A stretch of 40,885 nt of DNA from contig DAOULR010000023.1 of assembly GCA_034419075.1 (NCBI GenBank), forward strand, positions 1 to 40,885. The letters run 5' to 3'. The DNA comes from E44-bin88 sp034419075. GTDB lineage: Bacteria > Chloroflexota > Dehalococcoidia > Dehalococcoidales > BS750m-G39. A program made the translations under genes and the position numbers. The notes beneath the pieces are model-generated. The model made no database searches and was not told the DNA's origin. It worked only from the letters and a program-made list of their open reading frames with translations. Below are positions 8,039-15,139 of the stretch, piece after piece; the first letter of the stretch is position 1, and each line of letters begins with the position of its first letter.

Positions 8039-8932
8039 TCATTGAATCTTAATCCCACGCTCCATAGCAATTCTATGCTTTCTAGATATTCCCCCTATGC
8101 TAGTACGCTTTTTGGGTTTCTTAATTTCTATTTGTCTAGGATTGCTGCATTTTACTATTATTTCACAATCATTAACTGTAAATCGCAACGGCCATGTTAA
8201 ATCATTCTCGTAACCTAAATCTAGCAGGCAGGGAGGTCTGCCACTCATTTTTAGTGCATCAATACTATCGCCTAATGGCTCTTTCTCTTCTAAGTCTTCA
8301 GGAATTTTGATTTTAAAAACATCAATTAAACCAAAGTCCTCGGAAAGTACTCGCATATTCCACCACGCACTGGGCGCTGTTTTCGGCATAGGGTTGGAAA
8401 CTGCCGCATAAAGTTCTCCTAATACTTTTGAGGCATTTAGAGATTTAGACTGCTTAGAATCATCCCTTTCTATCAATTCGCACAAAACCACAACTCTATA
8501 AGGTGTTTTTCTAGACAGGGATAAACTGAGGTTGGGATTATCTGGTGTATAAGGAACAATCCTATTACTATACTCTTCAAGTAATTGCCTCATTGTGTAT
8601 TCAAACTTATCAAAACTAATGCCGCGTGAACGGAAATAGATAAATGGTTTGTATGCATGGGAATCATAATCAAGGACTCCTTCACTTATAAGGTAGACTC
8701 TTGGTATTTGCGGGGTGAACCACATCTTATTCTGTAACTCTATACAGTATATTAGAAACATCCCATTACTACAGTAGTTGGTGAAACTGGAGAGTGTAGC
8801 AGATATAAGCGTCTTTCCTATGAGTTTCCTAAAATTTTTCTCTACGAAAAACCTCACATGTGGATTATCAGCTATTAGAGTAGCTATAATACCGATTGCT
8901 AAACCAATTAAAATGCCTTGCCAGCCTATCAT
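8039..8932 (-). CDS. AT-rich hypothetical protein with N-terminal TM helix
   Basis: This 297-residue protein of no recognised family has one N-terminal hydrophobic segment (about residues 5-21, GILIGLAIGIIATLIA), a long soluble region and a basic C terminus (KKPKKRTSIGG). It is visibly AT-richer than the flanking rarA and nitroreductase genes and lacks a good Shine-Dalgarno site. This suggests a recent acquisition placed between two genes on the same strand. Nothing in the sequence reveals a catalytic motif. Confidence 0.7.
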   Translation of the reverse strand: MIGWQGILIGLAIGIIATLIADNPHVRFFVEKNFRKLIGKTLISATLSSFTNYCSNGMFLIYCIELQNKMWFTPQIPRVYLISEGVLDYDSHAYKPFIYFRSRGISFDKFEYTMRQLLEEYSNRIVPYTPDNPNLSLSLSRKTPYRVVVLCELIERDDSKQSKSLNASKVLGELYAAVSNPMPKTAPSAWWNMRVLSEDFGLIDVFKIKIPEDLEEKEPLGDSIDALKMSGRPPCLLDLGYENDLTWPLRFTVNDCEIIVKCSNPRQIEIKKPKKRTSIGGISRKHRIAMERGIKIQ

Positions 8933-8954
8933 CTAAGCTATTACCCCCAACCCC

Positions 8955-9524
8955 TCACCTCACAATAATATCATCCAGCTTGCGCTTGGGCACGTGGTGC
9001 ACCTGCTCCTTGTCCCGCCAGTACTTAATATCGCCGTCGGGCCCCACCGTCTCCAGCACCACCTTCTCCTTGGGCTTGCCCAGCGCCAGGACGAGCAGAA
9101 TCTCAAAGTATTCCGATATCTCCAAAAGCTTGGCCAGCTTGGTCCTCTGCACGGCGGCGATGATGCAGCCCCCCAGCCCCTTTTCCACAGCGCCGAGCAT
9201 GATGCTCTGGGCGGCGACGCCGTGGTCGCATAAGAAGCCCGTGCTGATGCGGTGGTCGCCGAGGATGATAATGTAGGCCGAGGGCCTCTCCCCTTCGGCG
9301 GGGCCGCGCCAGTCCTTTATGTAGCCCGCCCAGCGCAGGCAGGAAAAGATTAGGGCGTTCTTTTCAGGCTCGTTGCAGAGGATATATTTCAGCGGCTGCA
9401 GGTTGGCGGCGGAGGCCGAAAGCCGCGCCAGCTCGACCAGTTCCTTTAGCATCTCCCGCGTCACGGGCACCTCCTGGTGAAAGCGCCGGTAGCTGCGGTT
9501 CTTGGTCACCAAATCTTTTATCAT
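8955..9524 (-). CDS. Nitroreductase-family flavoprotein
   Basis: The 189-residue protein starts at ATG 9522-9524, overlapping the preceding gene's stop in ATGA. Nitroreductase features are the N-terminal RSYRRFHQEVPV FMN-binding arginine cluster (about residues 11-22), the SASAANLQPLKYI segment, and the late GLGGCIIAAV and LVLALGKPKEKV motifs. Members are FMN-dependent NAD(P)H oxidoreductases. The translational overlap ties it to the AmmeMemoRadiSam genes upstream. The substrate is unknown. Confidence 0.9.
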   Translation of the reverse strand: MIKDLVTKNRSYRRFHQEVPVTREMLKELVELARLSASAANLQPLKYILCNEPEKNALIFSCLRWAGYIKDWRGPAEGERPSAYIIILGDHRISTGFLCDHGVAAQSIMLGAVEKGLGGCIIAAVQRTKLAKLLEISEYFEILLVLALGKPKEKVVLETVGPDGDIKYWRDKEQVHHVPKRKLDDIIVR

Positions 9525-10024
9525 TTGTACCTCTTCACCTCGAATCTGTAGAGCTTTACCTCCTCGTCGGGGCCGATGCCCGCCTTTAAGCGGCAGATGC
9601 CGACCTGCTCCTCGACGGTGTCCACCCCCTCTAGGTCGGGCAAAAGCAGCCCCTTGCGCCACCCCGCCTCCACGATAACCCCGTACTTCTTGGGGTCGAG
9701 CTCCTTCATGCTTTTTACCGGTTCGGGTCTGGTGAGCACGTCTATGCTGTATTCCAGGCTCTTAAGCTCGTCCTTAGTGACGGGCAGGAAGCGGGGGTCT
9801 CGGGTGGCCGAGCTGATGGCGTTGGCCACAATTTCCTCGGCCACGTTGTCGTGCTGGAGCTCGAAGGTGCCGATGCAGCCCCGCAGCTCGTCGCGCTTGT
9901 GGATGGAGACGAAGACACCCGCCTGCTCCTTCATCTCGGCGCTGAGCCTCCTGGGCTGAAAGACCTCGCCCCTTCTGACGTAGGCCTCCACCGTCTTCTT
10001 GGCCAGTCTCACCAGGGGGTGCAT
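9521..10024 (-). CDS. amrA: AmmeMemoRadiSam system protein A (AMMECR1 domain)
   Basis: This 167-residue AMMECR1-domain protein contains the hallmark LRGCIGTFE (about residues 41-49), followed by ISSATRDPRF and LEYSIDVLTRPEPV. ATG 10022-10024 was chosen over longer in-frame extensions because it starts the conserved domain directly (MHPLVRLAKKTVEAYV) and lies one base past the MEMO stop. The biochemical role of the domain is not established. It sits as the middle partner in the radical SAM-MEMO-AMMECR1 triad, with ATGA overlap to the nitroreductase. Confidence 0.93.
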   Translation of the reverse strand: MHPLVRLAKKTVEAYVRRGEVFQPRRLSAEMKEQAGVFVSIHKRDELRGCIGTFELQHDNVAEEIVANAISSATRDPRFLPVTKDELKSLEYSIDVLTRPEPVKSMKELDPKKYGVIVEAGWRKGLLLPDLEGVDTVEEQVGICRLKAGIGPDEEVKLYRFEVKRYK

Positions 10025-10025
10025 C

Positions 10026-10841
10026 TCATTTCCCTCCGCCCTTGATAATGATTCCGGCATAGCCGACCACGGCCGAGAAATCGCCGGTGACATCGCCGCT
10101 GGTCTGGTATTTGACCAGCTCCGCACTCGTAGCGCCCAGCTCCTTGGCGGCCACGATAAGGCTGACGGCGGGCGCATAGCCGCACATGGTGATATTGAAC
10201 TCGTCGACTCTTCTTAACAGCTCGTCTTCGTCCAGCTTCAACATGGCGCCGATGGCCTGGGTGTCCTTCTTCTGCGCCGATTCCTGCGGCTCGTAGTGGC
10301 TCATGTCGCTGGAAGCGATAATGACCACCTCCCTGCCCAGCGCCTTTACCGCTGCGGCTATCTCTCTGCCGACCTCCTTGTAGATAGCGCCGTCGGGATG
10401 GCCAAAGATGAGGGGCACCAGCTTGAAATCGGGCTTGAAATACTGCAAAAAGGGCAGCTGCACCTCGATGGAGTGCTCATAGATATGGGCTTTGTCGTCC
10501 TCCTCCAGATATTTGGAGCTATCCAGAATCTTCTTGCCCAGCTCCTCATCAATCTCCACCTCCCCCAGCGGTGTTTCCCATGCGCCCTCGGTCATGATGC
10601 TTAAAGGCCTGCCGGCGCCGGTGTGGTTGGGCCCCATGATGATAACGGTGTCCTTAAGCTTGACCCTGGAGATGGTAGCCCCCGCCACCAGCCCGGAGTA
10701 GATATAGCCAGCGTGGGGCACCAGCAGCCCGATGGCCTCTTCTTGGGCCACGTCCTCTTTAACCATCTCCTTAATCATTGCCTCTAATTTCGAGGCCGAT
10801 GCCGGATAGAATTGCCCCGCGACAGCCGCTCTTCTAATCAT
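10026..10841 (-). CDS. amrB: AmmeMemoRadiSam system protein B (MEMO-like)
   Basis: This 271-residue MEMO-family protein keeps the metal/active-site set seen in human MEMO1. His43 is in VPHAGYIYSG, His73 in GPNHTG, His182 in SSDMSHYEP and Cys220 in MCGYAP. The fold resembles class III extradiol dioxygenases. ATG 10839-10841 follows a GGAGGAG site and overlaps the radical SAM gene's stop by 8 bases. Function in bacteria is unresolved. Confidence 0.94.
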   Translation of the reverse strand: MIRRAAVAGQFYPASASKLEAMIKEMVKEDVAQEEAIGLLVPHAGYIYSGLVAGATISRVKLKDTVIIMGPNHTGAGRPLSIMTEGAWETPLGEVEIDEELGKKILDSSKYLEEDDKAHIYEHSIEVQLPFLQYFKPDFKLVPLIFGHPDGAIYKEVGREIAAAVKALGREVVIIASSDMSHYEPQESAQKKDTQAIGAMLKLDEDELLRRVDEFNITMCGYAPAVSLIVAAKELGATSAELVKYQTSGDVTGDFSAVVGYAGIIIKGGGK

Positions 10842-11877
10842 CTTGCTCTCCTCCCTGAGTCGGATTCCTGAAGTTGAGCTCCGCCCCGCAGAACTGGCAC
10901 TTGGAACCGTCCAGCCCGACCAGCTGGGTCTGGTAGCCGAGCCTCTTGACCACTGTTTTGCCACAAGAGTAGCAGACGGTGTTTTCCCGGCTGTGCCCGG
11001 GGACGTTGCCCATATAAACGAACTTGAGCCCCGCCTTTTCCCCGATCTCGGCGGCGTGCTCTAGGGTGGCTACCGGGGTGGGGGGCAGACCGGTCAGGTG
11101 GTGGTGGGGATAGAAGCGGGTCACGTGCCAGGGCGTCAACTCGCCTAAGCTTTCTTTTATCCAGCTGGCGATGCCCTCGAGCTGCTCGTCATCGTCGTTC
11201 ATGGTGGGTACGATGTTGGTTACAACCTCGACGTGCATCTGCCACTTATCCTTAGCCCGCTGGGCGACCTCAAGTATTCCCCGCCAGCGGTTTACCCGGG
11301 CCAGCCTCTGATAGAGGGCGTCGCTAAATCCCTTGACATCCACCCGCCAGGCATCCAGGTAGGGCCCGATAGCATCCAGCGCCTCGGGGGTGAGGAAGCC
11401 GTTGGTCACATAGACGGTGTATAGATTGTACTGCTTGGCCAACTTGGCCGAGTCGAGGGTGTATTCGAACCAGATGCTGGGCTCATTATAGGTCCAGGCA
11501 ATGCCCTGGCAGCGGTAGCGCAACGCCAGCTCAACCGCTGCCTCGGGCGAGATTTCGTTGCTGCCGAGCCAGGGTGTGTCGTCGGTGGGGCAGGAAATCT
11601 CCCAGTTCTGGCAGTCCTGGCAGTGGAAGTTGCAGCCCCACCCCCCGATGGAGAAGGCCAGCGTGGCCGGGAAGAAATGGAAAAGGGGCTTCTTTTCGAT
11701 GGGGTCAGCGGCTACCGAGGACGCCTTGGCGTAGTTCAGGTTGTATAATACGCCGCGGCGGTTCTGATAGACACGGCAGACGCCGAACTTTTCGGGGGCA
11801 ATGTTGCAGCGCCACTGGCAGGTGCCGCACCTCACCCGCGAGTGGGACAGCTTTTTGTAGAGCATTGCTTGGTGCAT
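10834..11877 (-). CDS. amrS: AmmeMemoRadiSam system radical SAM enzyme
   Basis: This 347-residue radical SAM protein is related to pyruvate formate-lyase activating enzymes. The cluster-binding motif C-N-F-H-C-Q-D-C is at residues 82-89. Four extra N-terminal cysteines (17, 20, 24, 34) and a C-terminal zinc-ribbon-like pair (CYSCG and CQFCG) are seen. ATG 11875-11877 has AAGGAG six bases upstream, and a TATAAT box sits at 11894-11899. Its product is unknown. It heads the operon amrS-amrB-amrA-nitroreductase, with overlapping or near-abutting reading frames. Confidence 0.94.
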   Translation of the reverse strand: MHQAMLYKKLSHSRVRCGTCQWRCNIAPEKFGVCRVYQNRRGVLYNLNYAKASSVAADPIEKKPLFHFFPATLAFSIGGWGCNFHCQDCQNWEISCPTDDTPWLGSNEISPEAAVELALRYRCQGIAWTYNEPSIWFEYTLDSAKLAKQYNLYTVYVTNGFLTPEALDAIGPYLDAWRVDVKGFSDALYQRLARVNRWRGILEVAQRAKDKWQMHVEVVTNIVPTMNDDDEQLEGIASWIKESLGELTPWHVTRFYPHHHLTGLPPTPVATLEHAAEIGEKAGLKFVYMGNVPGHSRENTVCYSCGKTVVKRLGYQTQLVGLDGSKCQFCGAELNFRNPTQGGEQDD

Positions 11878-11934
11878 GATGCTCCTTTTTGTAATTATAA
11901 CACTTGAATTAGGGCAATCACACCCTTTAATCCC

Positions 11935-12175
11935 CGCCCCACAGGTTGTTTTTCCCACCCAATACCCACCCTATAAGGGTGGTACCCCTTATATATCCCC
12001 CTTTAGAGGTACGCCTTACCTCCCCACCTTTTGGGGGGGTGGGGACTCAAACCTTGGGGGAGTTGAAGAGGGGGCTTCGCCCCCTCTGGAAAAGACTTCT
12101 GTTGGGTGGGTAGGGTGGGTCAGAAAAACGTACGCTAAACAAGGTGGGGTGGGGTAGATAAAATCGGAGTGGGTT
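11935..12175. repeat. Dispersed intergenic repeat, copy A
   Basis: This fills the divergent space between amrS and coaE. The left part has CCCACCCAATACCCACCC (11954-11971), then CTATAAGGGTGG, a C/G palindrome (CCCACC...GGTGGGG) and GAGGGGGCTTCGCCCCCTC (12068-12086). The right part has GGGTGGGTAGGGTGGG (12104-12119), CAGAAAAACGTACGCTAAAC (12121-12140) and AAGGTGGGG. The right end is the inverted form of the left ends of copies D and E. No ORF of note is inside. Confidence 0.8.
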
Positions 12176-12186
12176 AGCAATAATCC

Positions 12187-12215
12187 TTGACTCCCCAGTT
12201 ACCACCAGCTAGACT
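12187..12215 (+). promoter_or_regulatory. Promoter of coaE
   Basis: TTGACT (12187-12192), a 17-base spacer and TAGACT (12210-12215) lie directly before the coaE ATG at 12222. Only six bases separate the -10 box from the start codon and no ribosome site is present, so a leaderless mRNA is expected. Confidence 0.65.
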
Positions 12216-12221
12216 GGTGCC

Positions 12222-12848
12222 ATGAAGGTCATCGGTCTTACTGGAGGCATCGCCAGCGGCAAGAGCACGGTCGCTCAGTTCCTCAGAGAGCTGGGGGCGG
12301 TAACCATTGACGCCGATAAGCTATGGCATGAAGCACTAGGAGCCGATAGCGGGCTGCGGCAGAAAATAGTGGCCGCTTTCGGCAAGGGGATTGTTAGTTC
12401 TAAGAGAGAGATTGACCGCCGGAAGCTGGGCGAAATTGTCTTTAATAACCCAGAGGCTTTAGCCCGCCTGGATAATATAATGCAACCTTGGATGTACCAG
12501 GCGGTAAAGGCCCGAATTGAGGACTACCGGCGGCGGGGGGTGGAAGTAGTGGTGCTGGAGTTACCCCTTCTGGTTGAGGTGCCCCTTTCCATGAAGGCCG
12601 GCCAGCCTACCTTGTCGGACGAGGTGGACAAGGTCTGGGTCACTGTCGCCCCGGAATCCACCGTGCTCAAGCGCCTTAAAGATAAGAGCGGGCTTTCCCA
12701 GGCGGAAGCCCGGGCCCGTATTCGTTCTCAGCTGCCTTCGGAGGAAAAGCTCAAGCACGCCGACGTGGTCATCGACACCGACTGCACCCTCGACGAGCTC
12801 AAGGCCAAGGTGGTGGAGCTGTGGCGGGGGCTTTCGCTTGACACCTAG
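12222..12848 (+). CDS. coaE: Dephospho-CoA kinase
   Basis: This 208-residue enzyme phosphorylates the 3'-OH of dephospho-CoA with ATP, the last step of CoA synthesis. The P-loop GGIASGKST is at residues 8-16. DADKLWHE follows at about 31-38, and the C-terminal region has the family's QLPSEEKLKHADVVIDTD signature. It lacks a ribosome site and sits six bases behind a promoter-like -10 box. The downstream rplU promoter overlaps the last codons of this gene. Confidence 0.95.
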   Translation: MKVIGLTGGIASGKSTVAQFLRELGAVTIDADKLWHEALGADSGLRQKIVAAFGKGIVSSKREIDRRKLGEIVFNNPEALARLDNIMQPWMYQAVKARIEDYRRRGVEVVVLELPLLVEVPLSMKAGQPTLSDEVDKVWVTVAPESTVLKRLKDKSGLSQAEARARIRSQLPSEEKLKHADVVIDTDCTLDELKAKVVELWRGLSLDT

Positions 12849-12867
12849 CCACAGCGCTTGGTAGAAT
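12838..12867 (+). promoter_or_regulatory. Promoter of the rplU-rpmA-rpmE operon
   Basis: TTGACA (12838-12843), overlapping the coaE 3' end, an 18-base spacer and TAGAAT (12862-12867) predict a start near 12874. That is about 22 bases before the rplU initiation region with GGAGG at 12883-12887. Confidence 0.7.
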
Positions 12868-12895
12868 ATTCTGTTTGTTTTCGGAGGTTTTTAAG

Positions 12896-13276
12896 ATTTA
12901 CGCTGTTATTGAAACCGGTGGTAAGCAATACAAGGTCAGCCCTGGCCAGACCATAGATGTGGAGCGCTTGGAGGTGGCGGAGGGCAAGACCGTCGACCTG
13001 GACCGGGTGTTGCTTATTGGCGATGGCAAAAAGCTAACGGTAGGCACGCCCACTGTGGACGGAGCCAAGGTTGTGGCTACCTCAAAAGGGGAGGGCAAGG
13101 GCGATAAGGTTGTCGTCTTTAAATATAAGCCCAAGGTGCGCTACCGCAAGAAGACGGGGCACCGCCAGTTCTATACCCGTCTCGTTATTGATGAGATAGT
13201 CGAGCCTGGGGCGGCTAAAGCCACGCCCAAGAAGAAGGCTCGGCCTAAAAAAGAGGTGACCAAGGATGGCGCATAA
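12896..13276 (+). CDS. rplU: 50S ribosomal protein L21 (apparent ATT start)
   Basis: This 126-residue L21 begins YAVIETGGKQYKV after its first residue, matching the family's usual MYAVI start. The codon at that first position is ATT (12896-12898), with GGAGG at 12883-12887 and eight bases spacing. The only in-frame TTG (12875) lies upstream of the ribosome site and at the predicted transcript start, so it is unlikely. ATT initiation is known for E. coli infC. A lysine-rich C-terminal tail (residues about 106-126) extends the domain. It overlaps rpmA by 11 bases. Confidence 0.93.
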   Translation: MYAVIETGGKQYKVSPGQTIDVERLEVAEGKTVDLDRVLLIGDGKKLTVGTPTVDGAKVVATSKGEGKGDKVVVFKYKPKVRYRKKTGHRQFYTRLVIDEIVEPGAAKATPKKKARPKKEVTKDGA

Positions 13277-13520
13277 GAAGGCAGGTGGTACCAGCCGTTG
13301 CGGCCGAGATAGCCAGTCCAAGCGGCTGGGCGTCAAGATATACGCGGGTCAGAAGGTAAATGCCGGCACTATCCTCGTTCGGCAGCGGGGCACGCGCATT
13401 CACCCCGGTGAGAACGTGGGCGTGGGCAAGGATTATACCCTCTTTGCCCTCATTGACGGCGTGGTCGCCTTCGAGCCGACCAGCAACAACCGGAGAAGGG
13501 TCAGCGTTAACGCTGGCTGA
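13266..13520 (+). CDS. rpmA: 50S ribosomal protein L27
   Basis: This 84-residue L27 begins MAHKKAGGTSRCGRDSQSKR, the conserved N-terminal tail reaching toward the peptidyl transferase centre, and retains GTRIHPGENVGVGKDYTLF. There is no N-terminal cleavable extension of the Firmicutes type. The start codon lies inside the end of rplU, so translation is coupled, and rpmE begins five bases after the stop. Confidence 0.97.
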   Translation: MAHKKAGGTSRCGRDSQSKRLGVKIYAGQKVNAGTILVRQRGTRIHPGENVGVGKDYTLFALIDGVVAFEPTSNNRRRVSVNAG

Positions 13521-13525
13521 TAACG

Positions 13526-13732
13526 ATGAAGGAAAAGATTCACCCCGAGTTCTATACCGACGCCAAGGTGATTTGTGCCTGCGGCAATACCTTTACCGTG
13601 GGCTCGACCAAGAAGACACTGAAGGTCGAGCTTTGCAGTAAGTGCCACCCCTTCTTCACCCGGGAGCGCCGCATGGTGGATACTCTGGGTCGCGTGGAGA
13701 GATTTAAGAAGCGCTATAAGCTGGAGGACTAA
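13526..13732 (+). CDS. rpmE: 50S ribosomal protein L31, zinc-binding form
   Basis: This 68-residue L31 begins MKEKIHPEFYTDAKVICACG. Cys17, Cys19, Cys37 and Cys40 (CSKCHPF) make it the zinc-ribbon (C+) form. It ends with the conserved RVERFKKRYK. It closes the rplU-rpmA-rpmE operon and is followed by an intrinsic terminator. Confidence 0.97.
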   Translation: MKEKIHPEFYTDAKVICACGNTFTVGSTKKTLKVELCSKCHPFFTRERRMVDTLGRVERFKKRYKLED

Positions 13733-13752
13733 ATAAACATCTTTTGAAGGGT

Positions 13753-13783
13753 AGGAGCGGTTGGTTATCCGCTCCTTTTTTAT
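13753..13783 (+). terminator. Terminator of the ribosomal protein operon
   Basis: The 8-bp stem AGGAGCGG (13753-13760) with CCGCTCCT (13769-13776) closes an eight-base loop and is followed by TTTTTTATT. The T tract ends almost at the ATG (13785) of the next gene. Confidence 0.85.
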
Positions 13784-13784
13784 T

Positions 13785-14666
13785 ATGGCCGAGAAATTCT
13801 ATTACGGAGGTCAGGCGGTTATCGAGGGGGTGATGATGCGGGGGCGGAAGGCAATGGTGACCGCCGTGCGTCGCCCCAACGGCGAGGTGTCCACGGATGC
13901 GCGGCCGTTGGAGGGCATCTACACGGGCTGGTTGCGGAAAACGCCGCTGCTGCGCGGCGTCATCGTCCTGATTGAGGTCATGGTGCTGGGGATGCAGACG
14001 CTGCTCTATTCGGCCAACGTATCGCTGGAGGAGGAAAAGGCGGAGATTAAGGGATGGCTGGTCTGGCTGCTGGTGGGCGTTTCCCTGGGGGTGGCCGTCG
14101 TCCTCTTCTTTCTGGCGCCCCTTTTCCTGACCAAGTTGCTGGGCGACTATATAACCTCGTCGGTATTGTTCGCTCTGGTAGAGGGCTTAATCCGGGCGGC
14201 TATCGTCATCCTTTACCTTTGGGCCATCGGGCTTATGCCCGATATCAAGCGCTATTTCGCCTATCACGGCGCCGAGCATAAAACCATCAACGCCTATGAG
14301 GGTGGGGTGCCGCTGGAGGTGGAGGCCATCAAGAAATACAGCACCGCCCACGTCCGCTGCGGCACCAGCTTCCTCTTTACCGTGGTCATCATCGCCATCA
14401 TTGTCTTTGCCCTGGTAGGGCTGCCCGAGACCTGGATGCTGGTTTTGTCACGGATAGTGCTGCTGCCGGTGATTGCCGCCCTGGCTTATGAGGTCATCTA
14501 CTTCAGCGGTCGGCATGCCGATAACGCCGTGGTCAGGGCGCTCACGCTACCGGGGCGGTGGCTGCAGAGGCTGACCACCAGAGAACCCGACGACGCCCAG
14601 CTTGAGGTGGCTATAGAGGCACTGAAACGGGCGCTGGAATTGGACGGGGCTAAAGAAACGGCCTAG
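13785..14666 (+). CDS. DUF1385 (YqhQ-like) membrane protein
   Basis: The 293-residue protein begins MAEKFYYGGQAVIEGVMMRGR, the signature start of DUF1385. Hydrophobic segments lie around residues 90-120, 125-150, 200-220 and 225-245. HGAEHKTINAYE and HVRCGTSFLF are conserved. The molecular role is unknown. ATG 13785 is used because the conserved domain starts there; the in-frame TTG at 13761 lies inside the terminator loop. No ribosome site is visible. The 3' end overlaps hisI by four bases on opposite strands. Confidence 0.88.
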   Translation: MAEKFYYGGQAVIEGVMMRGRKAMVTAVRRPNGEVSTDARPLEGIYTGWLRKTPLLRGVIVLIEVMVLGMQTLLYSANVSLEEEKAEIKGWLVWLLVGVSLGVAVVLFFLAPLFLTKLLGDYITSSVLFALVEGLIRAAIVILYLWAIGLMPDIKRYFAYHGAEHKTINAYEGGVPLEVEAIKKYSTAHVRCGTSFLFTVVIIAIIVFALVGLPETWMLVLSRIVLLPVIAALAYEVIYFSGRHADNAVVRALTLPGRWLQRLTTREPDDAQLEVAIEALKRALELDGAKETA

Positions 14667-14995
14667 AGGTCCTTTTCGCTTAGCTGCTGGAAGAAGCAGG
14701 TGGGTTTACCGGTGTGGCAGACGGGGCCTGTGGCTTTACCCTTGATGAGTATGGTGTCGCTGTCGCAGTCTTTCCAGACCTCGCTGACTTTAATTATATT
14801 CCCCGAGGTTTCGCCTTTGTGCCAGAGCTCCTGGCGGCTGCGGCTGTAGAACCAGGCTTCGCCGCTTTCCAGTGTGCGGCGCAGGGCCTCGGCGTTCATG
14901 TAGGCGAGCATGAGGACTTCGCCCGTGTCGGCATCCTGGGCGATGGCGGGGACGAGGCCGTCTTTATTGAATTCTATGTCTTTTATCGGTTCCAT
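14663..14995 (-). CDS. hisI: Phosphoribosyl-AMP cyclohydrolase
   Basis: This 110-residue HisI opens the purine ring of phosphoribosyl-AMP in histidine synthesis. It has AYMNAEAL, the WHKGETSGN motif, the metal-binding DCDSD stretch (about residues 76-80) and zinc ligands in PVCHTGKPTCFF (about 90-101). No HisE (pyrophosphohydrolase) domain is fused. GAGGG lies about eight bases before ATG. In this window hisA lies upstream on the same strand but is separated by a 1.6-kb nuclease gene. Confidence 0.95.
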   Translation of the reverse strand: MEPIKDIEFNKDGLVPAIAQDADTGEVLMLAYMNAEALRRTLESGEAWFYSRSRQELWHKGETSGNIIKVSEVWKDCDSDTILIKGKATGPVCHTGKPTCFFQQLSEKDL

Positions 14996-15037
14996 TTCTT
15001 AAGCCCTCAAGGGTTGACTCATTATATAACATTTGGG

Positions 15038-15128
15038 TGGGGGACTCCACCACCCCGATTTTATCTATTCCCGCCCGCCGCCCTTTAAGGAAAAGAGGGG
15101 GCTTTGCCCCCTCTTATAAACACCCCTA
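15038..15128. repeat. Dispersed intergenic repeat, copy F (partial, inverted)
   Basis: This is the inverted right half of the repeat family. It holds ACTCCACCACCCCGATTTTA, then TCTATTCCCGCCCGCCGCCC, TTTAAGG and the palindrome GAGGGGGCTTTGCCCCCTC (15095-15113). Its reverse complement matches the right half of copies B and D (CTTAAAAGGGCGGCGGGTGG, then GAAAAGATAAAA). It lies between hisI and the DUF262 gene. Confidence 0.75.
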
Positions 15129-15139
15129 ATTAAAGATTG

